The notes beneath the pieces are model-generated. The model worked only from the letters and a program-made list of their open reading frames with translations, was not told where the DNA came from and ran no database searches. 64,000 nt of DNA from CAYZED01 sp964477445 (GTDB taxonomy: Bacteria > Bacillota > Clostridia > Lutisporales > Lutisporaceae). The position numbers were made by a program, and so were the translations under genes. The stretch is from the NCBI GenBank assembly GCA_964477445.1, contig CAYZED010000016.1, forward strand, positions 1 through 64,000, written 5' to 3'. This document shows positions 55,164 through 64,000 of this stretch, piece after piece. How positions within the stretch are numbered: the stretch's first letter is position 1; every line of letters starts with the position of its first letter.

Positions 55164-56339
55164 TTGAAAAATAATACTAGAATAATAATTGTTGGAGCAG
55201 GTTTTGCAGGTGCATCAGCGTCAAAAAAAATATTTAATGGTCTTCCGTTTGATTCTGATGTAAAGATTACCGTTATTGATAAAAATGATTATGTCACAAT
55301 GCTTCCCTCGCTACCTGATATTGCAGGAGGAAGGGTTGATGAAGAAGTTGCTACTGCAAAGATAAAAAATGTTATTCCTAAAGGCATTGATTTTATTCAG
55401 TCAGAGGTTAAGTCAATCGATTTAATAAGGAAAAAAGTTATTACTTCTAACGATGAATTCAAATACGATTTTTTAGTTATAGCACCTGGTTCTGTTACGA
55501 ATTTTTACGACAAAGACGACAAATTCAAATCGAATTATAAACTTGACAGTCTTGAAGACGCAAAAAAAATCAGAACTGACTTTTCAAACTATATAAAAAA
55601 TAGGGATGAACTCAATGTTGTAATTTCTGGAGCAGGTTTTACTGGCCTTGAATTAGCATGTAATCTTTTTCATCTATCAAGTAAAACTAACAAGAAGACA
55701 AATTTTTATATGGTTGAACGTTCATCAAGAATAATGAATTTTTTGTCTGAAAAAAGAAGTGACTTTATAAAGAAAAGTATGGACAAAATTGGCATCAATG
55801 TTATCCTAAACGATGAAGTTAATCAAGTAATTGATGGAACTGTCATATTTAAGAAACATGAAAAAATTGAAGATGCATTTTTCGCTTGGTGTTCTGGAGT
55901 AAAGATGGGGCTTTCGATTACTGGTAACCAAAAGATGACAAGTGATTGTAGGATTATAGTTGATGATAATTTAAGAATCTCAGAGCATAAAGAAGTTTTT
56001 GTTGCAGGTGATGCAGCTTATTTTACCGTAAATAAAGTTCCAATAAGACGTTCGGTGAATTTTTCAGCAATGCAAGGATCACTCGTTGGGAAAAACATCT
56101 TAGCGCTTATAAAGAATGAAAAAATGAAGAAGTTTAAAGCCATAGATCTTGGTTGGGTTATACCATTATATATTACTAGTATTGGAGAAGCTTTTGGCTA
56201 CCCAACTAAGGGGAGATTAGGGATTATGCTTCATTATGCTATGTGTGGTATAAAAAATTATAGTATTAAGAATTTTATTAGATATATTTTATTTGCTTTT
56301 CAGTTTGTTGGAACAAAAGTAAAAAAGAAAGGTAACTAG
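55164..56339 (+). CDS. Type II NADH dehydrogenase-like NAD(P)/FAD oxidoreductase
   Basis: A 391-residue flavoprotein that would pass electrons from NADH to a membrane quinone without pumping protons. The FAD fold is RIIIVGAGFAGASASKK, the NAD fold is NVVISGAGFTGLELACN near residue 155, and the second FAD motif is VFVAGDAAYF near residue 280. The C-terminal 50 residues are amphipathic and basic (KNYSIKNFIRYILFAF), suited to surface contact with the membrane. The TTG start at 55164 is chosen because GGAGGG lies six bases upstream and the fold begins directly after it. Placement before a polyprenyl synthase and cydAB supports a quinone-reducing role. Confidence 0.88.
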   Translation: MKNNTRIIIVGAGFAGASASKKIFNGLPFDSDVKITVIDKNDYVTMLPSLPDIAGGRVDEEVATAKIKNVIPKGIDFIQSEVKSIDLIRKKVITSNDEFKYDFLVIAPGSVTNFYDKDDKFKSNYKLDSLEDAKKIRTDFSNYIKNRDELNVVISGAGFTGLELACNLFHLSSKTNKKTNFYMVERSSRIMNFLSEKRSDFIKKSMDKIGINVILNDEVNQVIDGTVIFKKHEKIEDAFFAWCSGVKMGLSITGNQKMTSDCRIIVDDNLRISEHKEVFVAGDAAYFTVNKVPIRRSVNFSAMQGSLVGKNILALIKNEKMKKFKAIDLGWVIPLYITSIGEAFGYPTKGRLGIMLHYAMCGIKNYSIKNFIRYILFAFQFVGTKVKKKGN

Positions 56340-56341
56340 AA

Positions 56342-57250
56342 TTGTTTGATTATAAAACATTAAAGATTCTTTTTATGAAAGAGCTTAATCTGGTATCGGA
56401 TGAATTGGATAGATTCACTGATGATATTGAAGATGATAACATAAAGAATTTGGTGTACTATTTTATTAAGAAAAAAGGCAACCTTCTCAGACCATCATTG
56501 ATTATTCTTAGCTATTTATCAGCATCAAATGGAAAAGAAATAACTACCTATCTCATAAAATTAGCTGCGGCAGTAGAACTAATTCACTCAGCAAGTCTTA
56601 TTCATGATGATGTCATAGACCTAGAAGTGATTAGGCGAGAACAGAAAACAATAAATCATATTGAAGGCAATAAAGTCGCAGTTTTGGTTGGAAATATTTT
56701 TTTTGTTCAGGCATTGAAGATAATTAATCAGATTTCAAATAATTCTCGAACAGACTTAATTCGCCCGCAAGACTTGACAGAGCTAGATAGTTTAAGCGAA
56801 AACACATTAGATCTGATCAGAGATATGTGTACAGGGGAGATTATTCAATCAAAGATAGATAGTTCAAATGTTGATATTGAAGACTATAAAAGAATCATTA
56901 ACCTTAAGACCGGCAGACTGATTGAATTCGCATGTTATTATGGTGCTTTGATAGGCCTAAATGCTAATACCTCAAATTTAAATAAAGAGAAAGAGACTGC
57001 TATTGCATTCGAAGGAAAAAAAACAAAGTCAATATATTTACCTTCAATATATAAAAAAATTGGCCAAATTATTGGAGTTATTTATCAAATTAATGACGAT
57101 AGGACTGATAAGGATTTTGTGGTTAAAAATGAGTCCGAGATAGAATCTTATATAGATGAATTAAGAGAAGAATATAAAGCATTAGTCACAGATTTACCAA
57201 ATAACAAATGGACAGAGATGTTCATCAAAATTGGAAGTTCAATATTTTAA
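56342..57250 (+). CDS. Polyprenyl diphosphate synthase
   Basis: A 302-residue trans-isoprenyl synthase. The first Asp-rich motif is LIHDDVIDLEVIRR (DDxxD) and the second is YQINDDRTDKD, slightly altered from DDxxD. KKKGNLLRPSLIILS contains the conserved G-x-x-x-R-P. Such enzymes make the side chain of menaquinone or other isoprenoids. The start is TTG 56342 with AAAGGT upstream, two bases after the previous stop. The setting suggests it supplies the tail of the quinone that links the NADH dehydrogenase to cytochrome bd. Confidence 0.88.
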   Translation: MFDYKTLKILFMKELNLVSDELDRFTDDIEDDNIKNLVYYFIKKKGNLLRPSLIILSYLSASNGKEITTYLIKLAAAVELIHSASLIHDDVIDLEVIRREQKTINHIEGNKVAVLVGNIFFVQALKIINQISNNSRTDLIRPQDLTELDSLSENTLDLIRDMCTGEIIQSKIDSSNVDIEDYKRIINLKTGRLIEFACYYGALIGLNANTSNLNKEKETAIAFEGKKTKSIYLPSIYKKIGQIIGVIYQINDDRTDKDFVVKNESEIESYIDELREEYKALVTDLPNNKWTEMFIKIGSSIF

Positions 57251-57267
57251 ACTGATAGGAGAAACAT

Positions 57268-58638
57268 ATGGATTTAGCGTTAGTTTTAGCAAGATTACAA
57301 TTCGCCACTACCACTATTTATCACTTTCTTTTTGTACCTTTAACATTGGGGCTTTCTATACTCGTAGCGTGGTTCCAAACTCGTTATTATTTTTCTGGGA
57401 ATGAAGATTTTAAACGACTAACCAAATATTTTGGTGGACTTTTTATTATTAATTTTTCTTTAGGAGTTGCTACCGGTATCGTTCAAGAATTTCAGTTTGG
57501 AATGAATTGGTCAGAATACTCAAGATTTGTGGGTGATATTTTTGGTGCACCCCTTGCAATTGAGGCACTTGTGGCTTTTTTCTTAGAATCAACTTTGCTT
57601 GGAATCTGGATTTTTGGTTGGGGCAAATTACCGAAAAAAATACATTTAGCTTGCATTTGGCTAGTAGCTATTGCTAGTAGTTTGTCGGCTTTTTGGATTA
57701 TTGTTGCAAATTCTTTCATGCAAGAACCAGTGGGCTATGTTTTAAGAAATGGCCGTGCCGAGATGACGGACTTTTTTGCGATAATAACTAATCAGCATGT
57801 CTGGCTTCAATTCCCACATACACTTTTTTCAGGATTTGTAACAGCCTCGATTTTTGTTATAGCTGTAAGCGCATATAATATTCTTAAGAAAAAAGAGGCT
57901 GATGTATTTATTAAAAGTATTAAAATTGCAGCGATATTTGGTTTCGTGAGCTTAGTCATACTCATTGGAATTGGTGACTTACAGGGGAAATACTTGGTGA
58001 AAAATCAGCCGATGAAGATGGCTGCAGCAGAAGCTCTTTGGGAATCTAAAGAACCAGCGCCACTTAGCATCTTTGCGATTATTGATGAAAAAAACAAAAC
58101 GAATAAATTTGATATTGGGATACCATCAGCGCTTAGCTTTATGAGTTATAACAACTTTACCTCAAGAGTAGAAGGCATAAATGATATCCAACTCCAAATG
58201 GAAAAGGAACTAGGACCTGGTAATTATATACCACCTGTAACAGTAACTTATTGGAGCTTTAGAATAATGGTTTTTGTTGGACTCTTTATGATGCTAATTT
58301 ATGCACTCATTGCATATTTTGTTTACATTAAGAAAAATATTCAGGACAAAAAATGGCTACTAAAGGCACTGATAATTGCACTTCCTTTGCCATACATTTG
58401 TAATTCCACAGGCTGGATTTTGGCTGAAATAGGCAGGCAACCTTGGATTGTATACAAAATCCTAAAAACTTCGGATGGATTATCTAAAGTTGTATCATCG
58501 GGATATGTTCTAACTTCATTAATAGGATTTGTTTTGGTATACTCTGTACTTGCAATATTCTGTGCTTATTTAATGATTAGATATATTAGAAGCGGCGGTT
58601 CCGACGGACTAATAATTGACGAAAAGAAGGAGGCGTAA
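57268..58638 (+). CDS. cydA: Cytochrome bd ubiquinol/menaquinol oxidase subunit I
   Basis: A 456-residue membrane protein with about nine helices. Heme ligands and key residues match CydA: His19 in TTIYHFLFVPLT, the two Glu in EALVAFFLESTLLG, His in FPHTLFSG, Met in WSFRIMVFVG, and GWILAEIGRQPW. The Q-loop is short. Subunit I reduces oxygen to water with electrons from quinol at high oxygen affinity. TAGGAGA precedes the ATG. Subunit II follows by five bases. In a largely anaerobic gene set this serves oxygen removal as much as energy gain. Confidence 0.95.
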   Translation: MDLALVLARLQFATTTIYHFLFVPLTLGLSILVAWFQTRYYFSGNEDFKRLTKYFGGLFIINFSLGVATGIVQEFQFGMNWSEYSRFVGDIFGAPLAIEALVAFFLESTLLGIWIFGWGKLPKKIHLACIWLVAIASSLSAFWIIVANSFMQEPVGYVLRNGRAEMTDFFAIITNQHVWLQFPHTLFSGFVTASIFVIAVSAYNILKKKEADVFIKSIKIAAIFGFVSLVILIGIGDLQGKYLVKNQPMKMAAAEALWESKEPAPLSIFAIIDEKNKTNKFDIGIPSALSFMSYNNFTSRVEGINDIQLQMEKELGPGNYIPPVTVTYWSFRIMVFVGLFMMLIYALIAYFVYIKKNIQDKKWLLKALIIALPLPYICNSTGWILAEIGRQPWIVYKILKTSDGLSKVVSSGYVLTSLIGFVLVYSVLAIFCAYLMIRYIRSGGSDGLIIDEKKEA

Positions 58639-58643
58639 TAATT

Positions 58644-59628
58644 ATGGAACTTTCAACACTTTGGTTTGGTATAATTGCGGTTCTATTTATTGGTTTTTTC
58701 TTCCTTGAAGGATTCGATTATGGAGTTATGATGCTAATGCCGTTTTTAGGCAAAAACGATATAGAAAAAAGAATACTCATTAATGCAATAGGTCCTCACT
58801 GGGATGGAAACGAAGTTTGGCTACTAACTGCAGGCGGAGCAATGTTTGCAGCATTTCCAAATTGGTATGCCACAATGTTTTCGGGATTCTATTTGCCACT
58901 TTTTCTTATATTAATTGCATTGATTTTTAGAGCTGTTGCTTTTGAGTTTAGAAGCAAAATTAATAATATCAAATGGAAATTATTTTGGGATTGTGCCCTA
59001 TCAATTGGTAGTGCGCTGCCAGCACTGCTTTTTTGCGTCGCACTCGCAAATTTACTTAAGGGCGTGCCGATCAATTCATCTATGCAATACGCAGGCGGAT
59101 TCTTTAATCTGCTTTCACCATTTACTATTTTGGCTGGGTTATCAGGAGTTCTATTATTCCTATACCATGGAGCAGTTTTCATAAATTTAAAAGTATCAGG
59201 TGATTTAACTTCTAGAGCAATGAAAGTTGGCTATAGACTGGGGCTTGCTAGTATTTACTCATGGTTAGCATTGTCATTATATTCTGTAATGTTATTTTGG
59301 GGCAAAGGCAAGTTTGTTGGAATGATACTAATTGGCTATGTATTCGTACAAATACAAAAGGATAAGATCAGGGATTGCCATGATAATGAACGGAATTACT
59401 ATTGCATTGGCTGTAGCAGCTCTATTTGCGGCATTATATCCTAATGTTATGGTTTCTTCGCTTGACCCAAATTTCTCGCTAACTATAAAAAATGCATCTT
59501 CATCTCCATATACTCTAAAGATAATGACAATAATTTCACTGACTGTTGTACCAATTGTTTTGGCATATCAGGCTTGGACATATTGGGTATTTAAGAAAAG
59601 GATTTCGGGTGACAAACTCGAATATTAA
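58644..59628 (+). pseudogene. cydB: Cytochrome bd oxidase subunit II, frameshifted
   Basis: The N-terminal three quarters are typical CydB: FLEGFDYGVMMLMPFLG, GPHWDGNEVWLLTAGGAMFAAFP, and further helices to GKFVGMILIG. Soon after this (about 59338) the frame is lost and runs into an unrelated end. The other frame continues as MYSYKYKRIRSGIAMIMNGI to LDPNFSLTIKNASSSPYTL and the last helix. The join also seems about ten residues shorter than in relatives, so a small deletion rather than one missing base is possible. If real, the oxidase would lack its final two helices. Because cydA, cydD and cydC are otherwise kept, an assembly error is a strong alternative. Confidence 0.88.
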
Positions 59629-59704
59629 GAGGATATAAATTTGACTATTAAGAAATTAAACTCGTGTATTAAGTATATTAAATCGACTACTAATAAGAGG
59701 AATT

Positions 59705-61501
59705 ATGTTAAATAAGAAAATGAATAAAGAAATCAATTCAATTTCATACTGGGTATCAATCGCAGCGACATCAATTGTCGCTGTGTTTTTAATGCTGATT
59801 TTTTCATTTCTGATGGCAAAATCCATTGACGTTACAGTTTTTAAAAGAGATAAAATTTCAGAATTAGCAATAGTAATACCCTTACTAATAATTGTATTGA
59901 TTATTAGATCAATAATTAGCTATTTATATGATTATTTAGGCAAAGAATTTGGACTAAAGATAAAAAAGAAAATTAGGAAAAACATTTTTGATTCCTTCAT
60001 AAAATTAGGACCGATAGGATTGCGCGAAAAAAAGACAGCGGAATTAGTTTTCAAAACTTCAGATGCACCAGACAAAATAGAACCTTATTACTCTGATTTT
60101 TTGCCACACTTTATTAGTGTTTGTGCTTCGACTTTGATAATATTATGTTTCATATTTGCAACTGATTGGCTAAGTGGAATTGTAATGATGCTCACAGCTC
60201 CACTAGTGCCTTTGTTTATGTTCTTAATTGGAAGGACAAGCGAATTCGTCAATAAACGTGCTTGGAGCACTATGGAAGAGATGGGAAATAAATTTCTTGA
60301 ATTACTCAAAGGAATGAACACGCTCAAACTATTCAACAAATCAAAAACAAGAAGATTATACTTGAACGAAGTCAACGAAAAATTTAGAAAAAATACAATG
60401 TCAGTATTAAGAGTAACTTTTTTGACCTCATTCATCATGGAATTTATTACTACAATGAGTACCGCGATGGTTGCTGTGTTCTTAGCTGTTCGATTAATTT
60501 ATGGGCAAATGGATTTTTTTACAGCATTTTTAGTACTATTAATTATTCCTGAGTATTTCCAACCAATTAAATTACTTGGACAAAAATATCATATCTCCAC
60601 AGCCGCAAAGACGGCATATTTTCAAATAGAGTCAATTATTAATACGGAAGAAAGAAGAGAAACATTTTCTGAAAACGTTGAACTATCTGAAAACATTACA
60701 ATATCAAAAAAGGAAATTACAATAAAACAAAATGCACAACTACACGAATCTGACAAATTTGATCGTGTTTTAATTGAAAACCTTTCATATAAATATAGAT
60801 CAGGAAACCAAGTAATTAACACTCTCAATCTAGAGATAAATGAACCTGGCTTATATGCAATTACTGGAAAAAGCGGGGTTGGGAAAACAACATTAAACAT
60901 GCTTCTGTTGGGTTTTGATAGAAACTATAATGGCAATATAAAGCTAGGAAATTATGAGGTTTCTAGCTTGCATCAGACTGAAATGAATAAAAGAATTTCA
61001 TATGTTAGTCAAAATCCTTTTCTCTTTAAAGGTACTGTTTTTCAAAACATTACCATAGGTATTTTAGACAAGAATTATTCATTTGAAACCATAGAAAGTT
61101 TGCTGATTAAGTTTGATTTATCGGCGTTTATCAATAGACTTAGTGATGGATTGAAGAGCGTAATTGGAGAAGGCGGGACTCAGCTTAGCGGTGGGGAGTC
61201 TCAAATAATTGCGATTTTGAGAGCTATTCTTTCTAAATCCGACATTATTATACTTGATGAACCGACCTCAGCGCTTGACGTTAATTTGGAAGAGAAACTT
61301 ATAAAAATTTTAAAAGAAATTTCCAAAGATAAGATTATAATTGTTACGGCACATAGACTTCCGACATTAATAGCAGCAAAAAAAATATTTTATATGGAAA
61401 ATGGAATTTTTACTGAGCAAGGGACACATGATGAACTTATTGCTACTAGCAGTAAGTATAAAATGGCTATTAATGGTTGGTTAGGAGGAATATATGACTA
61501 A
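59705..61501 (+). CDS. cydD: ABC transporter CydD (thiol exporter for cytochrome bd assembly)
   Basis: A 598-residue exporter half: six membrane helices in the first 320 residues, then an ATPase with Walker A ITGKSGVGKTTL, signature LSGGESQ, Walker B IIILDEPTSAL and the switch His in TAHRL. With CydC it forms a heterodimer that exports cysteine or glutathione and is needed to assemble cytochrome bd. Members in this position are named CydD. AAGAGG precedes the ATG. It overlaps the next gene by eight bases. Confidence 0.93.
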   Translation: MLNKKMNKEINSISYWVSIAATSIVAVFLMLIFSFLMAKSIDVTVFKRDKISELAIVIPLLIIVLIIRSIISYLYDYLGKEFGLKIKKKIRKNIFDSFIKLGPIGLREKKTAELVFKTSDAPDKIEPYYSDFLPHFISVCASTLIILCFIFATDWLSGIVMMLTAPLVPLFMFLIGRTSEFVNKRAWSTMEEMGNKFLELLKGMNTLKLFNKSKTRRLYLNEVNEKFRKNTMSVLRVTFLTSFIMEFITTMSTAMVAVFLAVRLIYGQMDFFTAFLVLLIIPEYFQPIKLLGQKYHISTAAKTAYFQIESIINTEERRETFSENVELSENITISKKEITIKQNAQLHESDKFDRVLIENLSYKYRSGNQVINTLNLEINEPGLYAITGKSGVGKTTLNMLLLGFDRNYNGNIKLGNYEVSSLHQTEMNKRISYVSQNPFLFKGTVFQNITIGILDKNYSFETIESLLIKFDLSAFINRLSDGLKSVIGEGGTQLSGGESQIIAILRAILSKSDIIILDEPTSALDVNLEEKLIKILKEISKDKIIIVTAHRLPTLIAAKKIFYMENGIFTEQGTHDELIATSSKYKMAINGWLGGIYD

Positions 61502-63172
61502 CTTAATTAAACTTTTAACAAAACAAGATGGCTATAAATTACTTTTATCAGTCTTTGTAGGATTTCTAACCATATTAAGTGCTGCATCTCTTTTTGGCAT
61601 CTCTACTTTTTTAATAACTTTTTGCGCACGCTTGCCGTCTATTGCCGATATTTCTGTAGCTGTTGTTGGTGTGAGATTTTTTGGACTAATTAGAGCAATC
61701 TTTAGATATTCTGAACGCCTTATTTCACATGATACTACTTTTAAAATAATTGCGGAATTTAGAAATAAGTTATTTTTAGAAATTGAAAGTTTTGAGAGCG
61801 CTGACCTAGAAAATCTGGACAAGAACAACGCATATAACTTGTTAGTGAATGATATTGAAGGCTTACAAGATTTTTATCTCAGGACTTTTTTGCCTCTTGG
61901 AATATGTATTTTATCAGGAATTGCTGCGTTTATAGCAATAAATCTTCTTTTTTATAAAGCGAGTTTTGTTTTTATACTAATTTTTACGTTGGGTATTTTT
62001 TTAGTTCCATCGTTAGCATTTATTTTTGGAAAAGCATATATTGGCGAACAGATGGAATTAAAGAATAAATTTAAAGAGCTTTTAATGAATTGTTACTCTT
62101 CATTACCTGAAATAATAATCAACTCTAAGCTTATAGAAGTAGAATGCGAGATTTCTTCAATTGAGAGCAAACTTGTAGAAATAGAAACAAAAATTAGTGT
62201 TGTAAGTACATTAGCACGCATTTTATCGAATTTTGGCGCCGGTATCTATATGGTCTTCCTAGTTTATGTTGGAACGCGAGCGATTGAGTTAAAAAGTATT
62301 GAGCCTATTGTTATCCCTATTGTGGTTCTAATGATACCACCAATTTTTGAATCAATGACTCCACTCGGGACTTTGTTCCAAAAGACTGAAGCCGCAAGAA
62401 TTTCATCAGATAGGTTAANNNNNNNNNNTTAAAGAAAATAAGTTCAAATAAAGATGATATAACTTTTAATGGGGAGTTACATGTAGATTTGCATGATTTG
62501 CATGATTTGAATGATTTGAATGAAACGAATGATTCGAGCAGATTTAGCAATTCGAACATTTCTAGCGGTTTTACAAAATTCTCGATTCGCGATGGATTTT
62601 ACGCATATTCTAATAGTAAAGATTATATACTAAAAAATATCAAATTAACTTTTAATGAAGGTTCCAGTTCAGCCATTATTGGACTTAGTGGAGCCGGAAA
62701 AAGCACTCTGGCCAAATTATTAATTGAGATTTTTAATAAAAATGATTTTAATGAGTTTTCAGTAGTTGAACAAAACACTTTTTTGTTTAATGACAGCATA
62801 ACAAATAATTTGACGCTATTTGATGATGGATTCAAGTTAGATGAACTTGAAAGAGTAATAGAAATTGTGGGTTTGAGCGAAGTAATTAGTAGCAAAGAAG
62901 ATGGACTTGATTTTCAAATTGGAGAGAACGGCATGATGATTTCTGGTGGACAGCGTCAAAGAATCGCTATTGCGAGAGCGCTGCTATATAATAAGCCATT
63001 ACTAATACTTGATGAAGCTTTTGCAGGTCTAGATATAGATTCGGAAATTGAAATTTTAAAAAACATAAGAAAAGCACATCCGAAGATGTGCTTGATTTCC
63101 ATTACGCATAGGATATATCCAGATAATCACTACGATAAAATAGTGTTGGTTAAAAATGGAACTATAATTTGA
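61494..63172 (+). CDS. cydC: ABC transporter CydC, split by an assembly gap
   Basis: The partner of CydD. Six helices are in residues 1-310, ending SDRL at the gap (62419-62428). After it the frame is different, and the ten N must be of wrong length. It continues LKKISSNKDDITFNGE and a low-complexity linker (HDLHDLNDLNETND), then the ATPase with Walker A GLSGAGKSTL, signature ISGGQRQR, Walker B LLILDEAFAGL and ITHRI. The family and both halves are clear, so the gene is taken as intact. AGGAGGA precedes the ATG in the end of cydD. It closes the oxygen-defence block. Confidence 0.9.
62419..62428. other. Assembly gap (10 N) in cydC
   Basis: Ten N. To join the two halves in frame, the true length must leave remainder 2 on division by 3. 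Confidence 0.95.
62489..62526. repeat. 9-bp in-frame repeat in cydC linker
   Basis: TTGCATGAT and TTGAATGAT alternate four times, coding for LHD/LND, between the membrane and ATPase domains. Confidence 0.8.
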
Positions 63173-63188
63173 CAAGGAAAGAATTATG

Positions 63189-64000
63189 CTAAACCCCTTT
63201 CTTAGGAGTTCTATAACCTAGTAAAATTAGGATTCCTAAGATACTTATAAACGATACCGCAATATACATGTTTTTGAATCCATTATTTAATCCGTCTTGG
63301 AAAATTGAATCAATTTTTGATCTCATACTTTCCAGGATATTTATGTAATTTGTTTTCGCATCTTGAAAAGCTTGTGGAATGGCATCTTTTACTGCTTTCA
63401 TAATTACTGAGGTTTCTTGCAGCAATTTTGTGTTATTCGTTATATCTTCTATTCCTGTATTAATTCCAGAAACAGCAGTAGTGAGACCTTTTTCGGCTTT
63501 AGTCAAACCTATTTGAGCAGTATTTAAATCTGCGTATTTCTTAGTAAGCGTGCTTAGCTGCACCGTAGTCTGATTTTTTTGATCCTTCATTTTAGAGATA
63601 GATATCTCCATATCTTTTATTGATTTAATCAAAGCGTCTTTATTCATGGTTCCGTCAGACATTCCTGCAGGAGGGCCTTGTGGGTCCGTTGCTCCCGTAC
63701 CAGCGCCTGGAGACATTTGGCCACCTGATGTTTCACTTGTAGCCTCTGGAGTGATTTGTGAAGTATCTGTTTCGGCTATATTGGCTGGTGGATTCGATGA
63801 AGGACTAGTAGGTGGATTCGCCGAATATTTCTCTATCTGTGCTAGCGCTGTTTTCATTTTATCCAATGCTGTATTTTGTCCTTTTATTCCAGCATCAATT
63901 CCAGTTATCGCTTTTTTAAGTCCAGTAATTCCTTTTTCTATTCCTACTTTTGCTTTTTCCATATCACTAATGTTAGTTATGATTTTTTCTTTTTTTATGA
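63189..64000 (-). CDS. C-terminal part of a membrane protein with long helical extracellular-type domain (probably an MFS-type exporter)
   Basis: The frame is open to the window edge, so the N-terminus is missing. The visible 270 residues contain heptad-like helices rich in Gly/Ala/Ile/Lys (GIEKGITGLKKAITGIDAG), a Pro/Ser/Thr/Gly-rich linker of about 60 residues (PPTSPSSNPPANIAETDTSQ region), a second helical pair with the same kind of repeat (GLTKAEKGLTTAVSGINTG), and one final membrane helix (NMYIAVSFISILGILILLGY) with a short basic end. Such hairpin insertions followed by a last helix occur in some Clostridial MFS drug exporters, but the transporter core is not seen and the assignment is tentative. 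It converges on cydC with 16 bases between stops. Confidence 0.5.
   Translation of the reverse strand, partial: IKKEKIITNISDMEKAKVGIEKGITGLKKAITGIDAGIKGQNTALDKMKTALAQIEKYSANPPTSPSSNPPANIAETDTSQITPEATSETSGGQMSPGAGTGATDPQGPPAGMSDGTMNKDALIKSIKDMEISISKMKDQKNQTTVQLSTLTKKYADLNTAQIGLTKAEKGLTTAVSGINTGIEDITNNTKLLQETSVIMKAVKDAIPQAFQDAKTNYINILESMRSKIDSIFQDGLNNGFKNMYIAVSFISILGILILLGYRTPKKGV

Noticed and set aside
59682..59705. Possible separate promoter before cydD
   Set aside because: The spacer has only short TATTAA repeats; no convincing -35/-10 pair was found.

Overview
The window is AT-rich, densely coded DNA that looks like a chromosome segment (or genome bin) of an anaerobic, peptide-using Clostridia-type Firmicute. 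This placement is an inference from gene content: long pyruvate carboxylase, T-box-controlled ilvBN, HD-GYP proteins, a soluble chemoreceptor, oligopeptide ABC systems, a sigma-54 activator, desulfoferrodoxin, and cytochrome bd with CydDC. No rRNA, tRNA, CRISPR array, phage or complete IS element was seen. Six runs of exactly ten N are assembly gaps. Several genes carry single-base frameshifts, so some broken genes may be sequence errors.

Layout. 1-7.4 kb: end of an Rpn-type protein, pyruvate carboxylase, a frameshifted HD-GYP gene, a YunC protein, an XRE-cupin regulator and a PIN-domain gene with a tiny partner. 7.5-11.6 kb: zinc dehydrogenase plus cupin, a broken beta-lactamase-family gene and an M55 D-aminopeptidase. 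11.7-26.9 kb: the centrepiece. A sigma-54 activator is divergent from a textbook -24/-12 promoter that heads a 12.9-kb operon of M42 aminopeptidase, isoaspartyl dipeptidase, two paralogous amidohydrolases (one without its metal ligands), prolyl oligopeptidase, an esterase and a complete peptide ABC transporter. 27-31 kb: DUF4438 protein, an ETQ-repeat membrane protein, a nitroreductase broken at a gap, and a chemoreceptor. 31-34.7 kb: an M29 aminopeptidase remnant, a phosphoesterase with a probable CTG start, a repeat-rich spacer, and a cytosolic BMP-like protein.

35-43 kb: hybrid histidine kinase, sbcD-sbcC (sbcC frameshifted at its zinc hook), and two paralogous alpha/beta hydrolases, the second with an in-frame stop. 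43.3-48.9 kb: a second peptide ABC operon with a possible CcpA site. 48.9-51.4 kb: ilvBN behind a T-box, preceded by a Leu/Val-rich short ORF with odd codon use. 51.5-54.5 kb: HD-GYP response regulator and an unusual CorA-like protein. 54.5-63.2 kb: an oxygen-defence block of desulfoferrodoxin, type II NADH dehydrogenase, polyprenyl synthase, cydA, cydB, cydD and cydC. The window ends inside an opposite-strand gene that is probably the C-terminus of an exporter.

How the genes fit together. Two peptide importers and many cytosolic peptidases point to growth on peptides. The sigma-54 module looks like a dedicated pathway for peptides that ordinary peptidases handle badly (isoaspartyl or prolyl bonds). 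The oxygen block would pass electrons from NADH to a quinone and then to cytochrome bd, while desulfoferrodoxin removes superoxide. Short tandem duplications are unusually common, both just after stop codons and in frame inside genes.
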